From positions 35,746-99,745 of the forward strand of contig NZ_DS264383.1 in assembly GCF_000153925.1 (NCBI RefSeq): a stretch of DNA of 64,000 nucleotides. The letters are read 5' to 3'. This DNA comes from [Ruminococcus] torques ATCC 27756 (GTDB taxonomy: Bacteria > Bacillota > Clostridia > Lachnospirales > Lachnospiraceae). Positions 19,315 to 27,875 of the stretch are shown piece after piece (position 1 is the stretch's first letter; each line of letters starts with the position of its first letter). The position numbers were made by a program, and so were the translations under genes. The notes under the pieces were generated by a model. The model ran no database searches. It saw only the letters and a program-made list of their open reading frames with translations, and was not told where the DNA came from.

Positions 19315-21384
19315 ATGAACAAAAACTATGAGGCATGGAAAAGAGGTTGGAAAAAACGAGCGGGCGCACTGGCGCTTTGCGGCGGAATATTGATTGCGGG
19401 GACGTCCGTCGTAGGAGCACAGGAAAACCCGTAGCAGGCGGCAGTGCAGTCAGAAGTACAGCTTGCAGAAGCAAACTCTAAAGAGAAGCTGCTTCCGTTA
19501 GATCAATATCTGAAAGACTGCTGGGCAAAGAAGCAGACGGCGATTGATTTAACCGCGTACAAAATAACGCATGAAGAATTGAACAAGGTGATTTTCGGTA
19601 TCCACTATGAGGAACCGGAATATTATTGGACGATCCGAAACGATATAACCGATACAGATCCGCAAACAGGACTTTTGAAAACTTATTATCCTTATTATTC
19701 CGGCGAGACAGGAAGTCCTTTTGACCGTACGGAAGAATTGGAACGGGAATGGGAAATGGTTGAAGAGATGACGGAAAACTGTACGACTGATCTGGAAAAA
19801 GCGCTTGTAGTGCATGATCATCTGGTTAGAACAATTCAGTACAGTGCGTCATTGGGCGCTTTTGTGGCCCATGATATTGAAGGTGCCATTTTTGAGAAAA
19901 AATGTGTGTGTGAAGGATATGCATTGGCGTATAAGTATTACATGAATCGCCTGAATATTCCGTGTAAAGTAGTGAGTGGAGTTTCAAAAGGCCAGCCTCA
20001 TGCGTGGAATCAGATTAAAATTAATGGAAAATGGTATTTTGTAGACGCGACATGGGATGACGGAAGCTGTGTGTTGGAGGAAAAAAGCCACCCTGTAAAA
20101 CATGAATATTTCCTGAAAAGTGAGACGGAATTTTCAGATCACACATGGAACAGAGAAGGCTATGAAATTTGTAACGATACAACTTATGACAACGTAGAGT
20201 GGAAATGGGTTTCCAGAAAAATGGCCGCATATAAAGGCGGTTTATATGTTGCCGGATCATTCCCCAGAGACGGAGTGATAAAGAGCGGAATATGGAGGTA
20301 TGATTCGGAAGACCCGACTCAGAAGGGAGAACTGGTCGTTGAGATCGAGGATGAGTGGCCGGTGTCACAGTATAATAAAGGCAAGGGTTGTATGGAAATT
20401 GCATATTATGACGGGATGCTTTACTACAACACTCCGAAAGCTGTATGGAAATGGAACTTTGATAAGAATACAGAGCCGGAAAAAGTTTTTGAGTTAGAAG
20501 AAAATGTTTCGGGCAGTATCTGGTATTTGCATGTAGCGGACGGCAAAGTTTATTACGAGACGTCTCTTTACGAAAAGAATGAGAAAGAAAAGCGGGAGTA
20601 TGTAATTGATGTAAACTATCAGAAAGTGAAACACCCGATCGCTGTGACAAGTCCGGTAATGACAGTTGAACTGGGAGGAAATGCAAAAGAGGTATTCCTG
20701 CAGGGGGCAGCTCCGGGAATCGTGACTTTTAAAGCGAACAACCCTGACATTTGTGACGTGGAAGAGGCGTACGCAGACAGATCGTGTAAGCTGATCCCGA
20801 AAAAGGCGGGTGAAGCGACTGTAACTGTGCATGCGACAGCTACAGATCACTATTTGGAAGGCTCGGTAGATGTAAAAATTATTGTCAAAGGTGATTCAAG
20901 CACAGAACAGAAGATCACGCTTCAGTATGAATCCGGTTCAAACGGTTCTTTAAGAGCGGTTAATGCGGCAACAGGAGAAAATTTATCAAATGGAGCGCAG
21001 ATTCTTCCGAATACAGAAGTTCAATTTATGGCATCTCCGAACGAAGGTTATTCTGTGAAAAACTGGACGATTAACGGAGAAGTGTACAAAGAAAACGGTC
21101 AGGTTTATACTGGTACTACTATGAAATATGCGATTACAGCTTCATCAGGCATTGTAAAAGTCGAGTTTGTAAAAGATGAAGTTGAAGTTGTCAAAGGGGA
21201 TGTAAACTTGAACGGAAAGGTTGAAATCGGCGATGTCCGTGAAGCCTTGAGAAGTATTTGTAAAAAGACACAACTGACAGAAACGCAGAAACAGGCGGGA
21301 GATATAAACAAAAACGGAACTGTTGATATCGAAGACTTGAGAACAATCCTGAGAGTTGTTTGCGGAAAAGTAGAAAGCCTGTAA
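19315..21384 (+). pseudogene. Secreted transglutaminase-like/dockerin protein, copy 2, nonsense at codon 40
   Basis: Paralogue of the gene at 14580 with the same domain order: signal peptide, transglutaminase core (VCEGYALAYKYYMNRL, PHAWNQIK, FVDATWDD), YYDGMLYYNTP repeat region, Ig-like domain, B-repeat, and C-terminal dockerin (DVNLNGKVEIGD, DINKNGTVDIED). ATG 19315 is in frame and the signal peptide is intact, ending VVGAQENP, but codon 40 is TAG (19432-19434) where copy 1 has CAG-type Gln, a single C-to-T change. The 646 codons behind the stop are open. Either the gene died recently, the stop is suppressed, or this is strain variation. The leader before the ATG (GGGGAAAAAGAAAA) matches copy 1. 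Confidence 0.85.
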
Positions 21385-21408
21385 GTGATGTAAATAGTAA
21401 ATCGATAA

Positions 21409-21443
21409 GAAAAGCGGATGGTGATTGAGCTGTCCGCTTTTTG
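21409..21443 (+). terminator. Intrinsic terminator
   Basis: AAAGCGGA (21411-21418) pairs with TCCGCTTT (21433-21440), followed by TTG. It closes the transcript of the transglutaminase/redox cluster. Confidence 0.75.
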
Positions 21444-21531
21444 TAATGGGGAAGAGACGGATATTTGAATTTAAAGTACAAAAAAATCACCGTCCCCGCG
21501 GCTCTCAAGTCCGCAAAAACAGTGATTAGAA

Positions 21532-21604
21532 TGCGCGATCAGGGGTTCGAACCCTGGACACCCTGATTAAGAGTCAGGTGCTCTACCAACTGAGCTAATC
21601 GCGC
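21532..21604 (-). tRNA. tRNA-Lys (CTT)
   Basis: On the minus strand the 73-nt cloverleaf starts GCGCGATTAGCTCAGTTGGT and ends GGTTCGAACCCTGATCGCGC plus discriminator A. Acceptor arms GCGCGAT/ATCGCGC pair perfectly, the anticodon stem is CCTGA/TCAGG with loop CTCTTAA, giving anticodon CUU (Lys). CCA is not encoded. Confidence 0.95.
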
Positions 21605-21638
21605 ATGCAATAGTATGTTGTTTTACAACGCAAGAAAG

Positions 21639-21667
21639 ATTATAATTTAAAATTTATGAAAAATCAA
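21639..21667 (-). promoter_or_regulatory. Promoter of tRNA-Lys
   Basis: On the minus strand TTGATT (21662-21667), 17-nt spacer, TATAAT (21639-21644), about 35 nt before the mature tRNA 5' end. Confidence 0.7.
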
Positions 21668-21832
21668 CCCTTTTTAACAAAAAAATTCGATTTTCTTTAT
21701 TTTTTCTTTTATTTTCGTCTTTATTTTACCGATTTGTTTTTACTTTTCATCTTTTGTTAAAAAATAGTATTGTTTTTGTCTGTATTTGCGGTTGTCACCG
21801 GCTGTGTGTACATGAGAATAAAAAGTTGTTTG

Positions 21833-21979
21833 TCAGGAGTGTTTGCGGGAACAGAAGTCTGAATTTAAGATTTTGTACACTTCATCAAAAGAATTTTTGA
21901 TAATAAGAAGTTTTCGGTTAAGTCTCGGATGACAGTAGCATATTTCACAGAGACGGTATTTTTGATGTTTTCGTTTCAT
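21833..21979 (-). CDS. Small Cys-rich basic protein, 48 residues, unknown
   Basis: On the minus strand ATG at 21979 follows AAAAGGAGTTTAT, a strong ribosome site. The product begins MKRKHQKYRLCEICYCHPRL and ends DFCSRKHS. Three cysteines within six residues (CEICYC) plus His suggest a small metal site; overall it is strongly basic. No homologue is recognised. It lies alone between tRNA-Lys and trmB. The rest of 21668-22063 is AT-rich with no other feature I can support. Confidence 0.5.
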   Translation of the reverse strand: MKRKHQKYRLCEICYCHPRLNRKLLIIKNSFDEVYKILNSDFCSRKHS

Positions 21980-22063
21980 ATAAACTCCTTTTAACGGAAC
22001 GGATTGAGCGGACAGCTTAAATAAGCGAGGCCGGAAAGCGTCTCATACATCTTTCTATATTAT

Positions 22064-22113
22064 ATGAAAAAAACAGGGAGAGGTTCGTTGGAAGCGTCTC
22101 ACCCTGCTTTTTA
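22064..22113 (-). terminator. Terminator of trmB
   Basis: On the minus strand a stem CAGGGTGAGA...TCTCCCTG is followed by TTTTTTTC. It lies 23 nt after the trmB stop. Confidence 0.7.
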
Positions 22114-22135
22114 TAGCATATCCGTGCTGCCGCCG

Positions 22136-22786
22136 TTATTTTCTCATTGCGATCAGTTTATTGATCGGGTTTCCTTTTGAAGAAAATTTTTCTTCATATT
22201 CTGTCATAATATTTTCTTTGTTTAGCTCTTTGTTGTGATGCAGATCGTATGTAAAAGCCTGAAGCGTCCATCCGGCTTCCTTTACCTGTTCCAGAGAAAA
22301 GTCAAAAAGAGGGGTGTTGTCCGTTTTGAACTCCACAAGTCCTTGCGGTGGGAGGACTTTTTCATAACGGGATAAAAACTCTGTTGATGTAAGACGGCGT
22401 TTTGCATGACGTGATTTTGGCCATGGGTCGGAAAAATTCAGGTAAATGCGGTCGACTTCTGATTCGGCAAATACTTCCGGCAGTTCTCTTGCATCCATGC
22501 AGACAAAGCGGATATTCGGCAAATCTGAAAATTCTTCGGTGTCAAATTTTTCTACTGCCCGAAGCAGGACGCTGGAATATCGTTCGATTCCGATAAAGTT
22601 GATATTAGGATAGGTTTTTGCCATATTTAATAAGAAGCGTCCTTTTCCCATTCCGATCTCGATCCGTATCGGACGGTCGTTTCCGAAAACCGAAGTCCAG
22701 TTTCCGCGGAACTCTTTCGGATTCTTGATTACAGTAAAATGTGCCTGAAGAGTATCGTCGGCGCGGGGAATATTTCTAAGTCTCAT
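22136..22786 (-). CDS. trmB: tRNA (guanine-N7-)-methyltransferase TrmB
   Basis: SAM-dependent enzyme forming m7G46 in tRNA. 216 residues, normal for the family. Motifs: IRIEIGMGKGRFLLNMA (SAM loop), NFIGIERYSSVLLRAV, and the family hallmark YLNFSDPWPKSRHAKRRLT, followed by EFKTDNTPLFDFS. Start ATG at 22786 (minus) follows AAGGAGACACAT. It is a monocistronic housekeeping gene with its own terminator. Confidence 0.97.
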   Translation of the reverse strand: MRLRNIPRADDTLQAHFTVIKNPKEFRGNWTSVFGNDRPIRIEIGMGKGRFLLNMAKTYPNINFIGIERYSSVLLRAVEKFDTEEFSDLPNIRFVCMDARELPEVFAESEVDRIYLNFSDPWPKSRHAKRRLTSTEFLSRYEKVLPPQGLVEFKTDNTPLFDFSLEQVKEAGWTLQAFTYDLHHNKELNKENIMTEYEEKFSSKGNPINKLIAMRK

Positions 22787-22953
22787 ATGTGTCTCCTTGT
22801 ATTTTGGTCGTTATACTAGATTGTATCATAATATGCAGCATATGTCAGGTCAAAGATTTGCGGATGTTTGAGAATCGTTCCTGTTTAGGCAGAGGATAAC
22901 ATGGACGGATGTTAAGGGAATGTTAAAGGGAGCGCATTTTTGGAAGATGTGGC

Positions 22954-22981
22954 TTGCATTTTGGAGGAAAAGGTGTATCAT
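22954..22981 (+). promoter_or_regulatory. Probable promoter of V-type ATPase operon 1
   Basis: TTGCAT (22954-22959), 16-nt spacer, TATCAT (22976-22981), 32 nt before the first operon gene; a strong ribosome site GACAGGAGG follows. Confidence 0.5.
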
Positions 22982-23013
22982 AGGGATATATTATTGCTGA
23001 CAGGAGGCTTTTT

Positions 23014-23325
23014 ATGGACGCTATTTTGGATAAATTGACGGAAATTGAAAATGCAGCGTCTGCGATTGTTCGTCATGCAGAAGAGCAAAAAGACGTACTT
23101 GGACAGGAATTTGATGAAAAACGGAAAAAATTTGACGAGGACTTAGAAAATAAAACGAAAGCACGCCTTGAGAAAATCCGGGAACAGTTGGAAAAAGAAC
23201 AGTCGAGAGTTCTTAACAGCAGCAGCGGCGCAAGTGAGGATACGATCTGCAGCCTCCGGAAAGAATATGAAGAGAAGCATACAGAATATGCGCATGAGAT
23301 ATTGAGACGGATCACAGAGGTGTAA
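23014..23325 (+). CDS. V-type ATPase operon 1, peripheral-stalk subunit G/H-like
   Basis: A 103-residue, almost wholly charged coiled coil (EENAASAIVRHAEEQKD..., many Glu/Lys/Arg heptads) with no membrane segment. Position as first gene and size match NtpF/AtpH (G-type) peripheral-stalk subunits that pair with subunit E to hold the A3B3 head. ATG 23014 follows CAGGAGGC. The C subunit gene starts 3 nt after its stop. Sequence alone gives little beyond coiled coil; the role comes from context. Confidence 0.8.
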   Translation: MDAILDKLTEIENAASAIVRHAEEQKDVLGQEFDEKRKKFDEDLENKTKARLEKIREQLEKEQSRVLNSSSGASEDTICSLRKEYEEKHTEYAHEILRRITEV

Positions 23326-23328
23326 CTT

Positions 23329-24375
23329 ATGGGAAATTTACTTAAGTACAGCGGGATTGTGACAAAGATCCGGGCAATGGAGGCGAAGCTTTTGACGCCG
23401 GAGCAGTTTGCGGATATAGCAAATTTACGAAGTGTTCCGGATATTGCGGACTATCTGCGGAAAAATACGGCGTATGCGGAAGTGCTTGACACTTTAACGG
23501 AAGATCAGATCCATCGAGGAAACATAGAGAAGGTGCTTGTGCAGTCGCTTTATCACGATTACACAAAGATTTACCGTTTCTGCGGGCAGAGTCAGAGAGA
23601 ATTTATGAAGCTGATCATGAAAGGATACGAGATCGAGCTGATCAATTACTGTCTGCGTATCGTGATCAACCATTATAAGAAACCGTTTGATCTTAATTAT
23701 AAAAGTGCGTTTTTTGACCGGTATTCGCAAATATCTATCGGAAAGCTGATCACAGCCAGAACGACAGATGAGCTTGTGGAAAATCTAAAAGAAACGGAGT
23801 ATTACGCTCCGTTGAAAAAAATAAAAGATACCGATAATGTGACTCTTTATGATTACAATCTGGCGTTGGATCTTTATTATTATACATCTACATGGAAAGA
23901 GCAGAAGAAGATTTTGAAAAAGTCGGATCTTGAGCTGTTTATGAGAGATCGTGGGTCAAAGATCGATCTTTTGAATATTCAGTGGATCTACAGGGCGAAA
24001 AAGTATTACAATATGAAGCCCGCGGATATCTATCTGATGCTGATTCCGATACACTATAAATTGTCAACAGAATTAGTGAAAGATATGGTGGAGGCTCCGG
24101 GAGTCGAGGAGTTTGAAAATGTCGTAATAAGAACAACTTATGCCCGGCATTATAATTTCAAACAAAATTTGACAATGGAGCAGATGTATGCGGACTGTCT
24201 GCATCATCTGTACACGGCAGACCGGCGAAAGAATCCGTATTCGGTCTCCGCGATCAACACCTATCTCTTCTTAAAAGAAGAAGAATTGAAAAAGCTGACA
24301 ACCGTTATGGAATGCGTCCGGTACGGACTGAATCCGGGAGAAACGGCAGCATACATTGGAGGTAGAACCCGATGA
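23329..24375 (+). CDS. ntpC: V-type ATPase operon 1, subunit C
   Basis: Central-stalk/rotor coupling subunit of 348 residues. It begins MGNLLKYSGIVTKIRAMEAK and shows the repeated three-helix folds typical of V-type C/d subunits, e.g. ANLRSVPDIADYLRKNTAYA and ELINYCLRIVINHYKKPF. It should sit on the K ring as socket for subunits D and F. The stop overlaps subunit I by ATGA, indicating coupling. Compared with operon 2, the C gene is placed before I and K, so the two operons have different gene orders. Confidence 0.9.
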   Translation: MGNLLKYSGIVTKIRAMEAKLLTPEQFADIANLRSVPDIADYLRKNTAYAEVLDTLTEDQIHRGNIEKVLVQSLYHDYTKIYRFCGQSQREFMKLIMKGYEIELINYCLRIVINHYKKPFDLNYKSAFFDRYSQISIGKLITARTTDELVENLKETEYYAPLKKIKDTDNVTLYDYNLALDLYYYTSTWKEQKKILKKSDLELFMRDRGSKIDLLNIQWIYRAKKYYNMKPADIYLMLIPIHYKLSTELVKDMVEAPGVEEFENVVIRTTYARHYNFKQNLTMEQMYADCLHHLYTADRRKNPYSVSAINTYLFLKEEELKKLTTVMECVRYGLNPGETAAYIGGRTR

Positions 24376-26321
24376 TCGTAAAGATGAAATTTATTAATAT
24401 ATCAGGTCCGCGAAATGATATCGACCGTGTTACCGATCAGTATCTTTCGCGGTATGAGATTCAGCTTGAGTCTGCGCTGTCGGAACTTAAGACAGTAGAT
24501 AACTTAAGACCTTTTGTGGAGCTGAACCCCTACAGGGAAGTGTTAAGTAAGGCAAATGAATTTGTCGGATATCTTCCGAATGCAGAAACAGTAGAGCCGG
24601 ATACGAAACTCGGTCTTGACGATATGTTTGAGCTTGTACGCAAGGCGGATGAAGATTATCGTACACTTCAGGAAAAAAAGGAAAAGCTTAAGCAGAAAAT
24701 TGAAGAATACAGGGCGAAACAGCAGATCGTAGCGCCGTTTCGACCGTTGGAATGCGATCTTCACCGTGTGCTTCATTATCGATATATCACTTATCGTTTC
24801 GGCCGTATCGCAGTGGAATTTTATCATAAGATGCAAAAATATCTTATGGATGATCTAAAAGCAATCTTCGTAGAAGGAGAGCGGGATGAAAGTTATGTTT
24901 ATGGAGTATATTTCGTTTCGCAGGCGGAGACACAGAAAGTTGACGCGGTATTCCGGTCGCTGCATTTTGAAAGAATCGAGTTGAAGGATGAATTTGAAGG
25001 AACTCCCGATACGGCATACCGGGTACTCGAAAACGAGATTGCCCGTGTCAATTTAGAAATTGAAGATCTGGATAAACAGGCAGGAGAGATGCTGGCGGAC
25101 CGCGCTCCGCAGTTAGTTGCGGCAAGGGACAGGCTGGAAGAACTGTCCAATAACTTCGATGTGAGAAAACTTGCGGCCAGAATGGAAGATAAACAGGAAG
25201 ATTACTATATTCTGTGCGGATGGATGGCGGAAGATGATGTAGATAAATTCGTTGAGGAAGTAAAGGAAGACGATAAAGTATTCGTCGTTGTGGAAGACGA
25301 TCATGACGCATATTTCGGAGAACCGCCGACAAAGCTGGAAAATCCGAAATTATTCAAACCATTTGAAATGTTCGTCAGTATGTATGGACTCCCGGCACAT
25401 AACGAGATGGATCCGACGATGTTTGTCGGTCTGACGTACTCATTTATCTTTGGAGTGATGTTCGGAGATGTCGGGCAGGGACTGCTTTTGATGATCGGCG
25501 GAGGATTGGTCTATAAGTTTAAGAAAGCGCCGCTTGCGGGGATTATTGCGACGGCAGGTGTTTTTTCCACGATCTTCGGATTTCTGTTTGGAAGTATTTT
25601 CGGATTTGAAGACGTTCTTCCGGCGCTGTGGATACGGCCGATCGATCATATGACGACTTTGCCGTTTCTCGGAAAGCTGAATACGGTGTTTATTGTTGCG
25701 GTGGCGTTCGGTATGTTTCTGATCATGGTTGCGATGGTGCTTCACATTATCAATGCGGTACGAGGGAAAAATATGGAAAGCGCATGGTTTGATCCGAACG
25801 GTGCGGCAGGACTTGTATTTTATCTTGCGGTCGTAGTGACAGTCGTTCTCTTTATGACGGGAAATCCGCTTCCGGGCGGAATCGTTATGGCGATCATGTT
25901 CGGAATCCCGCTTTTGCTCATCTTTTTCAGAGAACCCCTTACGAGGATGCTTCAGAAGCGGGCGGATAAGATGGAGACAGGAAAGGCAATGTTTGTTGTG
26001 CAGGGATTTTTTGAACTCTTTGAAACATTGCTCAGTTACTTCTCTAATACGATTTCCTTTATCCGTATCGGAGCGTTTGCGGTGAGTCATGCCGCGATCA
26101 TGGAAGTTGTGCTGCAGTTGGCGGGAGCAGAGAGCGGAAGTCCGAACTGGGCAGGCGTGATCTTCGGAAACCTGTTCGTTTGCGGATTCGAAGGTCTGAT
26201 CGTCGGAATCCAGGTGCTGCGTCTGGAATATTACGAACTGTTCAGCCGTTTTTATAAAGGCAGCGGTCATGCATTTGATCCGTATGCAAAAAGAAAGACA
26301 AAGAAAAACAGCCGAAAATAG
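24372..26321 (+). CDS. ntpI: V-type ATPase operon 1, subunit I (a-type stator)
   Basis: 649 residues. The N-terminal half (1-330) is a cytoplasmic arm with a long coiled coil; the C-terminal half has seven or eight membrane helices. Conserved parts include GLTYSFIFGVMFGDVGQGLL, FFELFETLLSYFSNTISFIR with the essential Arg in SFIRIGAFAVSHA, and the end FYKGSGHAFDPY. This subunit provides the two half-channels for ions and links to the peripheral stalks. ATG 24372 overlaps the C stop; GGAGG is 7 nt upstream. Confidence 0.95.
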   Translation: MIVKMKFINISGPRNDIDRVTDQYLSRYEIQLESALSELKTVDNLRPFVELNPYREVLSKANEFVGYLPNAETVEPDTKLGLDDMFELVRKADEDYRTLQEKKEKLKQKIEEYRAKQQIVAPFRPLECDLHRVLHYRYITYRFGRIAVEFYHKMQKYLMDDLKAIFVEGERDESYVYGVYFVSQAETQKVDAVFRSLHFERIELKDEFEGTPDTAYRVLENEIARVNLEIEDLDKQAGEMLADRAPQLVAARDRLEELSNNFDVRKLAARMEDKQEDYYILCGWMAEDDVDKFVEEVKEDDKVFVVVEDDHDAYFGEPPTKLENPKLFKPFEMFVSMYGLPAHNEMDPTMFVGLTYSFIFGVMFGDVGQGLLLMIGGGLVYKFKKAPLAGIIATAGVFSTIFGFLFGSIFGFEDVLPALWIRPIDHMTTLPFLGKLNTVFIVAVAFGMFLIMVAMVLHIINAVRGKNMESAWFDPNGAAGLVFYLAVVVTVVLFMTGNPLPGGIVMAIMFGIPLLLIFFREPLTRMLQKRADKMETGKAMFVVQGFFELFETLLSYFSNTISFIRIGAFAVSHAAIMEVVLQLAGAESGSPNWAGVIFGNLFVCGFEGLIVGIQVLRLEYYELFSRFYKGSGHAFDPYAKRKTKKNSRK

Positions 26322-26359
26322 ATTTCTTAAAATTCATCATATCATAGGAGGAACTTACA

Positions 26360-26794
26360 ATGACAATGGGAACAAAAATCGTTTTTATCATCACGCTGAT
26401 CGTGAGCATTATCGTACCGTTTGGGTATTATCTTCTTGGGGAAAAGAGCAGAAAACGTTATAAAAGAGCAATAGGAACGAATGCTTTCTTCTTTTTCGGA
26501 GCGTTTGCGATTGCATCGATCATGCTTCTTGGCGGACCGAATGTACAGGCTGCGGAAGCTGTGACTGCCGATGCGGGATTCGCAACAGGCATGGGATATC
26601 TTGCGGCTGCGATCGTTACGGGACTTTCCTGTATCGGCGGCGGAATTGCGGTTGCCAGCGCAGCCAGCGCAGCGTTAGGTGCGATCAGTGAAGATTCAAG
26701 CGTACTCGGAAAATCTCTTATTTTTGTAGGTCTTGCAGAAGGAGTGTGTCTTTATGGTTTGATCATTTCCTTCATGATTTTAGGAAACCTGTAA
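26360..26794 (+). CDS. ntpK: V-type ATPase operon 1, proteolipid subunit K (atypical)
   Basis: 144 residues, four hydrophobic segments. The second hairpin (GYLAAAIVTGLSCIGGGIAV and FVGLAEGVCLYGLIISFM) is an F-type-c-like ion-binding unit with one carboxylate (Glu in GLAEG). The first two segments do not resemble the hairpin; segment 2 ends LLGGPNVQAAEA, which looks like a signal-peptidase site, so the mature subunit could be a two-helix proteolipid. It lacks the TQ-LYG, IAQG and VETYA ligand set for Na+ seen in the operon 2 K, so proton or other specificity is likely (inference). GGAGGAAC precedes ATG 26360. Confidence 0.88.
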   Translation: MTMGTKIVFIITLIVSIIVPFGYYLLGEKSRKRYKRAIGTNAFFFFGAFAIASIMLLGGPNVQAAEAVTADAGFATGMGYLAAAIVTGLSCIGGGIAVASAASAALGAISEDSSVLGKSLIFVGLAEGVCLYGLIISFMILGNL

Positions 26795-26865
26795 TAAAGA
26801 TACATGCGGACGGCGCGGCGGGAGCAGCGTAAACGGTAAGGCAGAAAGGAAAAGGATCTGAAGTT

Positions 26866-27174
26866 ATGAAGATGTATCTGATCAGCGACAATGTTGACAC
26901 ATATACCGGGATGCGTCTGGCAGGAGTAGACGGCATTGTCGTTCATGAACAAGATGAACTAAAGCAGGCGTTGGAACGTGTTCTTGAAGACAAAAGTATA
27001 GGAATTGTACTTTTGACAGAGAAATTCGGCAGGGAGTTTCCGGCGATCATCGATACATTCCGATTGGAACGTAAGATGCCGCTTCTTGTGGAAATTCCGG
27101 ACCGGCACGGAACGGGACGAAAAAAAGATTTTATCACATCTTATATAACGGAAGCGATCGGATTGAAATTATAA
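26866..27174 (+). CDS. ntpG: V-type ATPase operon 1, subunit F
   Basis: 102 residues with the subunit F fold: MKMYLISDNVDTYTGMRLAG at the start (short Rossmann-like strand, TGMRLAG), GIVLLTEKFG and a basic C-terminus GRKKDFITSYI. Subunit F binds subunit D in the rotor shaft (NtpG in Enterococcus naming). AGAAAGGAAAAGG precedes the ATG. The 113-nt gap to the E gene has no feature beyond its ribosome site. Confidence 0.88.
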   Translation: MKMYLISDNVDTYTGMRLAGVDGIVVHEQDELKQALERVLEDKSIGIVLLTEKFGREFPAIIDTFRLERKMPLLVEIPDRHGTGRKKDFITSYITEAIGLKL

Positions 27175-27287
27175 GGCGGAGATATTCATTCCGACGAATG
27201 AAGAATACAGCGGACAAAGCAGTGATAGAGCAGAAAATAAATCAGGCAAATGAAGCAGATAAATCGTAGAAAAGGGAGGGCTTTCGG

Positions 27288-27875
27288 TTGACTCTTGAAG
27301 AAAAACTCACATATATGCAGACTGTGTCTATGGAGCAGGCGCGCGCAGAAGGAAATGCGATCATAGATGCGCACAGAGAAGCGCTGGAAAAAATATTCAG
27401 CGACCATAAGTCAGAGATGATGCGGCAGGCGGAAACGCGCATAAAAGCAGAGACGACAAATGCAAAACGGACAGTAAGTCAGGCATTGGCAAAGTCTCAG
27501 CTGGAGATTAAACGAAGCCAGGGAAAAGTGCAGCAGGAGCTGAAAGACAAAGTGTTTGAAGAAGCGATGCAGCTTGTGAACGATTATATGAAAACAAAAG
27601 CATACGACGACTTTCTTGTTAAGTGTATCCGAAAGGCAGAGCGGTTTGCAGGCGATGACCCGGTCGTTATTTATATTAATCCGTCCGATGAAAAAAAACG
27701 TACGGAGCTGGAAAAAGAAACCGGGGCGAAGCTTACGGTGAGTGCGGAAGATTTTATCGGCGGGGTGCGCGCGGTAATCCGTTCGCGTAATATTTTGATG
27801 GACCATTCGTTTAAAACGCAGATCCAGGACGAATATGACAAATTTTTGTTTTTAGGAGGTGACGGAATTGCTTAA
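27288..27875 (+). CDS. ntpE: V-type ATPase operon 1, subunit E
   Basis: 195 residues. The N-terminal 110 are a charged helix (MEQARAEGNAIIDAHREALE..., KSQLEIKRSQGKVQQELKDK), and the C-terminal globular part contains GGVRAVIRSRNILMDHSFKT, the usual end of E subunits. It forms the peripheral stalk with the G-type subunit. Start TTG 27288 has GGGAGGG at a suitable distance. Its stop lies inside the A gene start (8-nt overlap). Confidence 0.88.
   Translation: MTLEEKLTYMQTVSMEQARAEGNAIIDAHREALEKIFSDHKSEMMRQAETRIKAETTNAKRTVSQALAKSQLEIKRSQGKVQQELKDKVFEEAMQLVNDYMKTKAYDDFLVKCIRKAERFAGDDPVVIYINPSDEKKRTELEKETGAKLTVSAEDFIGGVRAVIRSRNILMDHSFKTQIQDEYDKFLFLGGDGIA

Noticed and set aside
20021..20686. 221-codon open frame on the minus strand
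   Set aside because: Shadow of the transglutaminase-like gene, which has recognisable domains and a paralogue with conserved codons.
25440..26270. 276-codon open frame on the minus strand
   Set aside because: Antisense to the membrane half of V-type subunit I; very rich in His/Arg/Lys/Asp as expected for a mirror of a membrane protein, no ribosome site.
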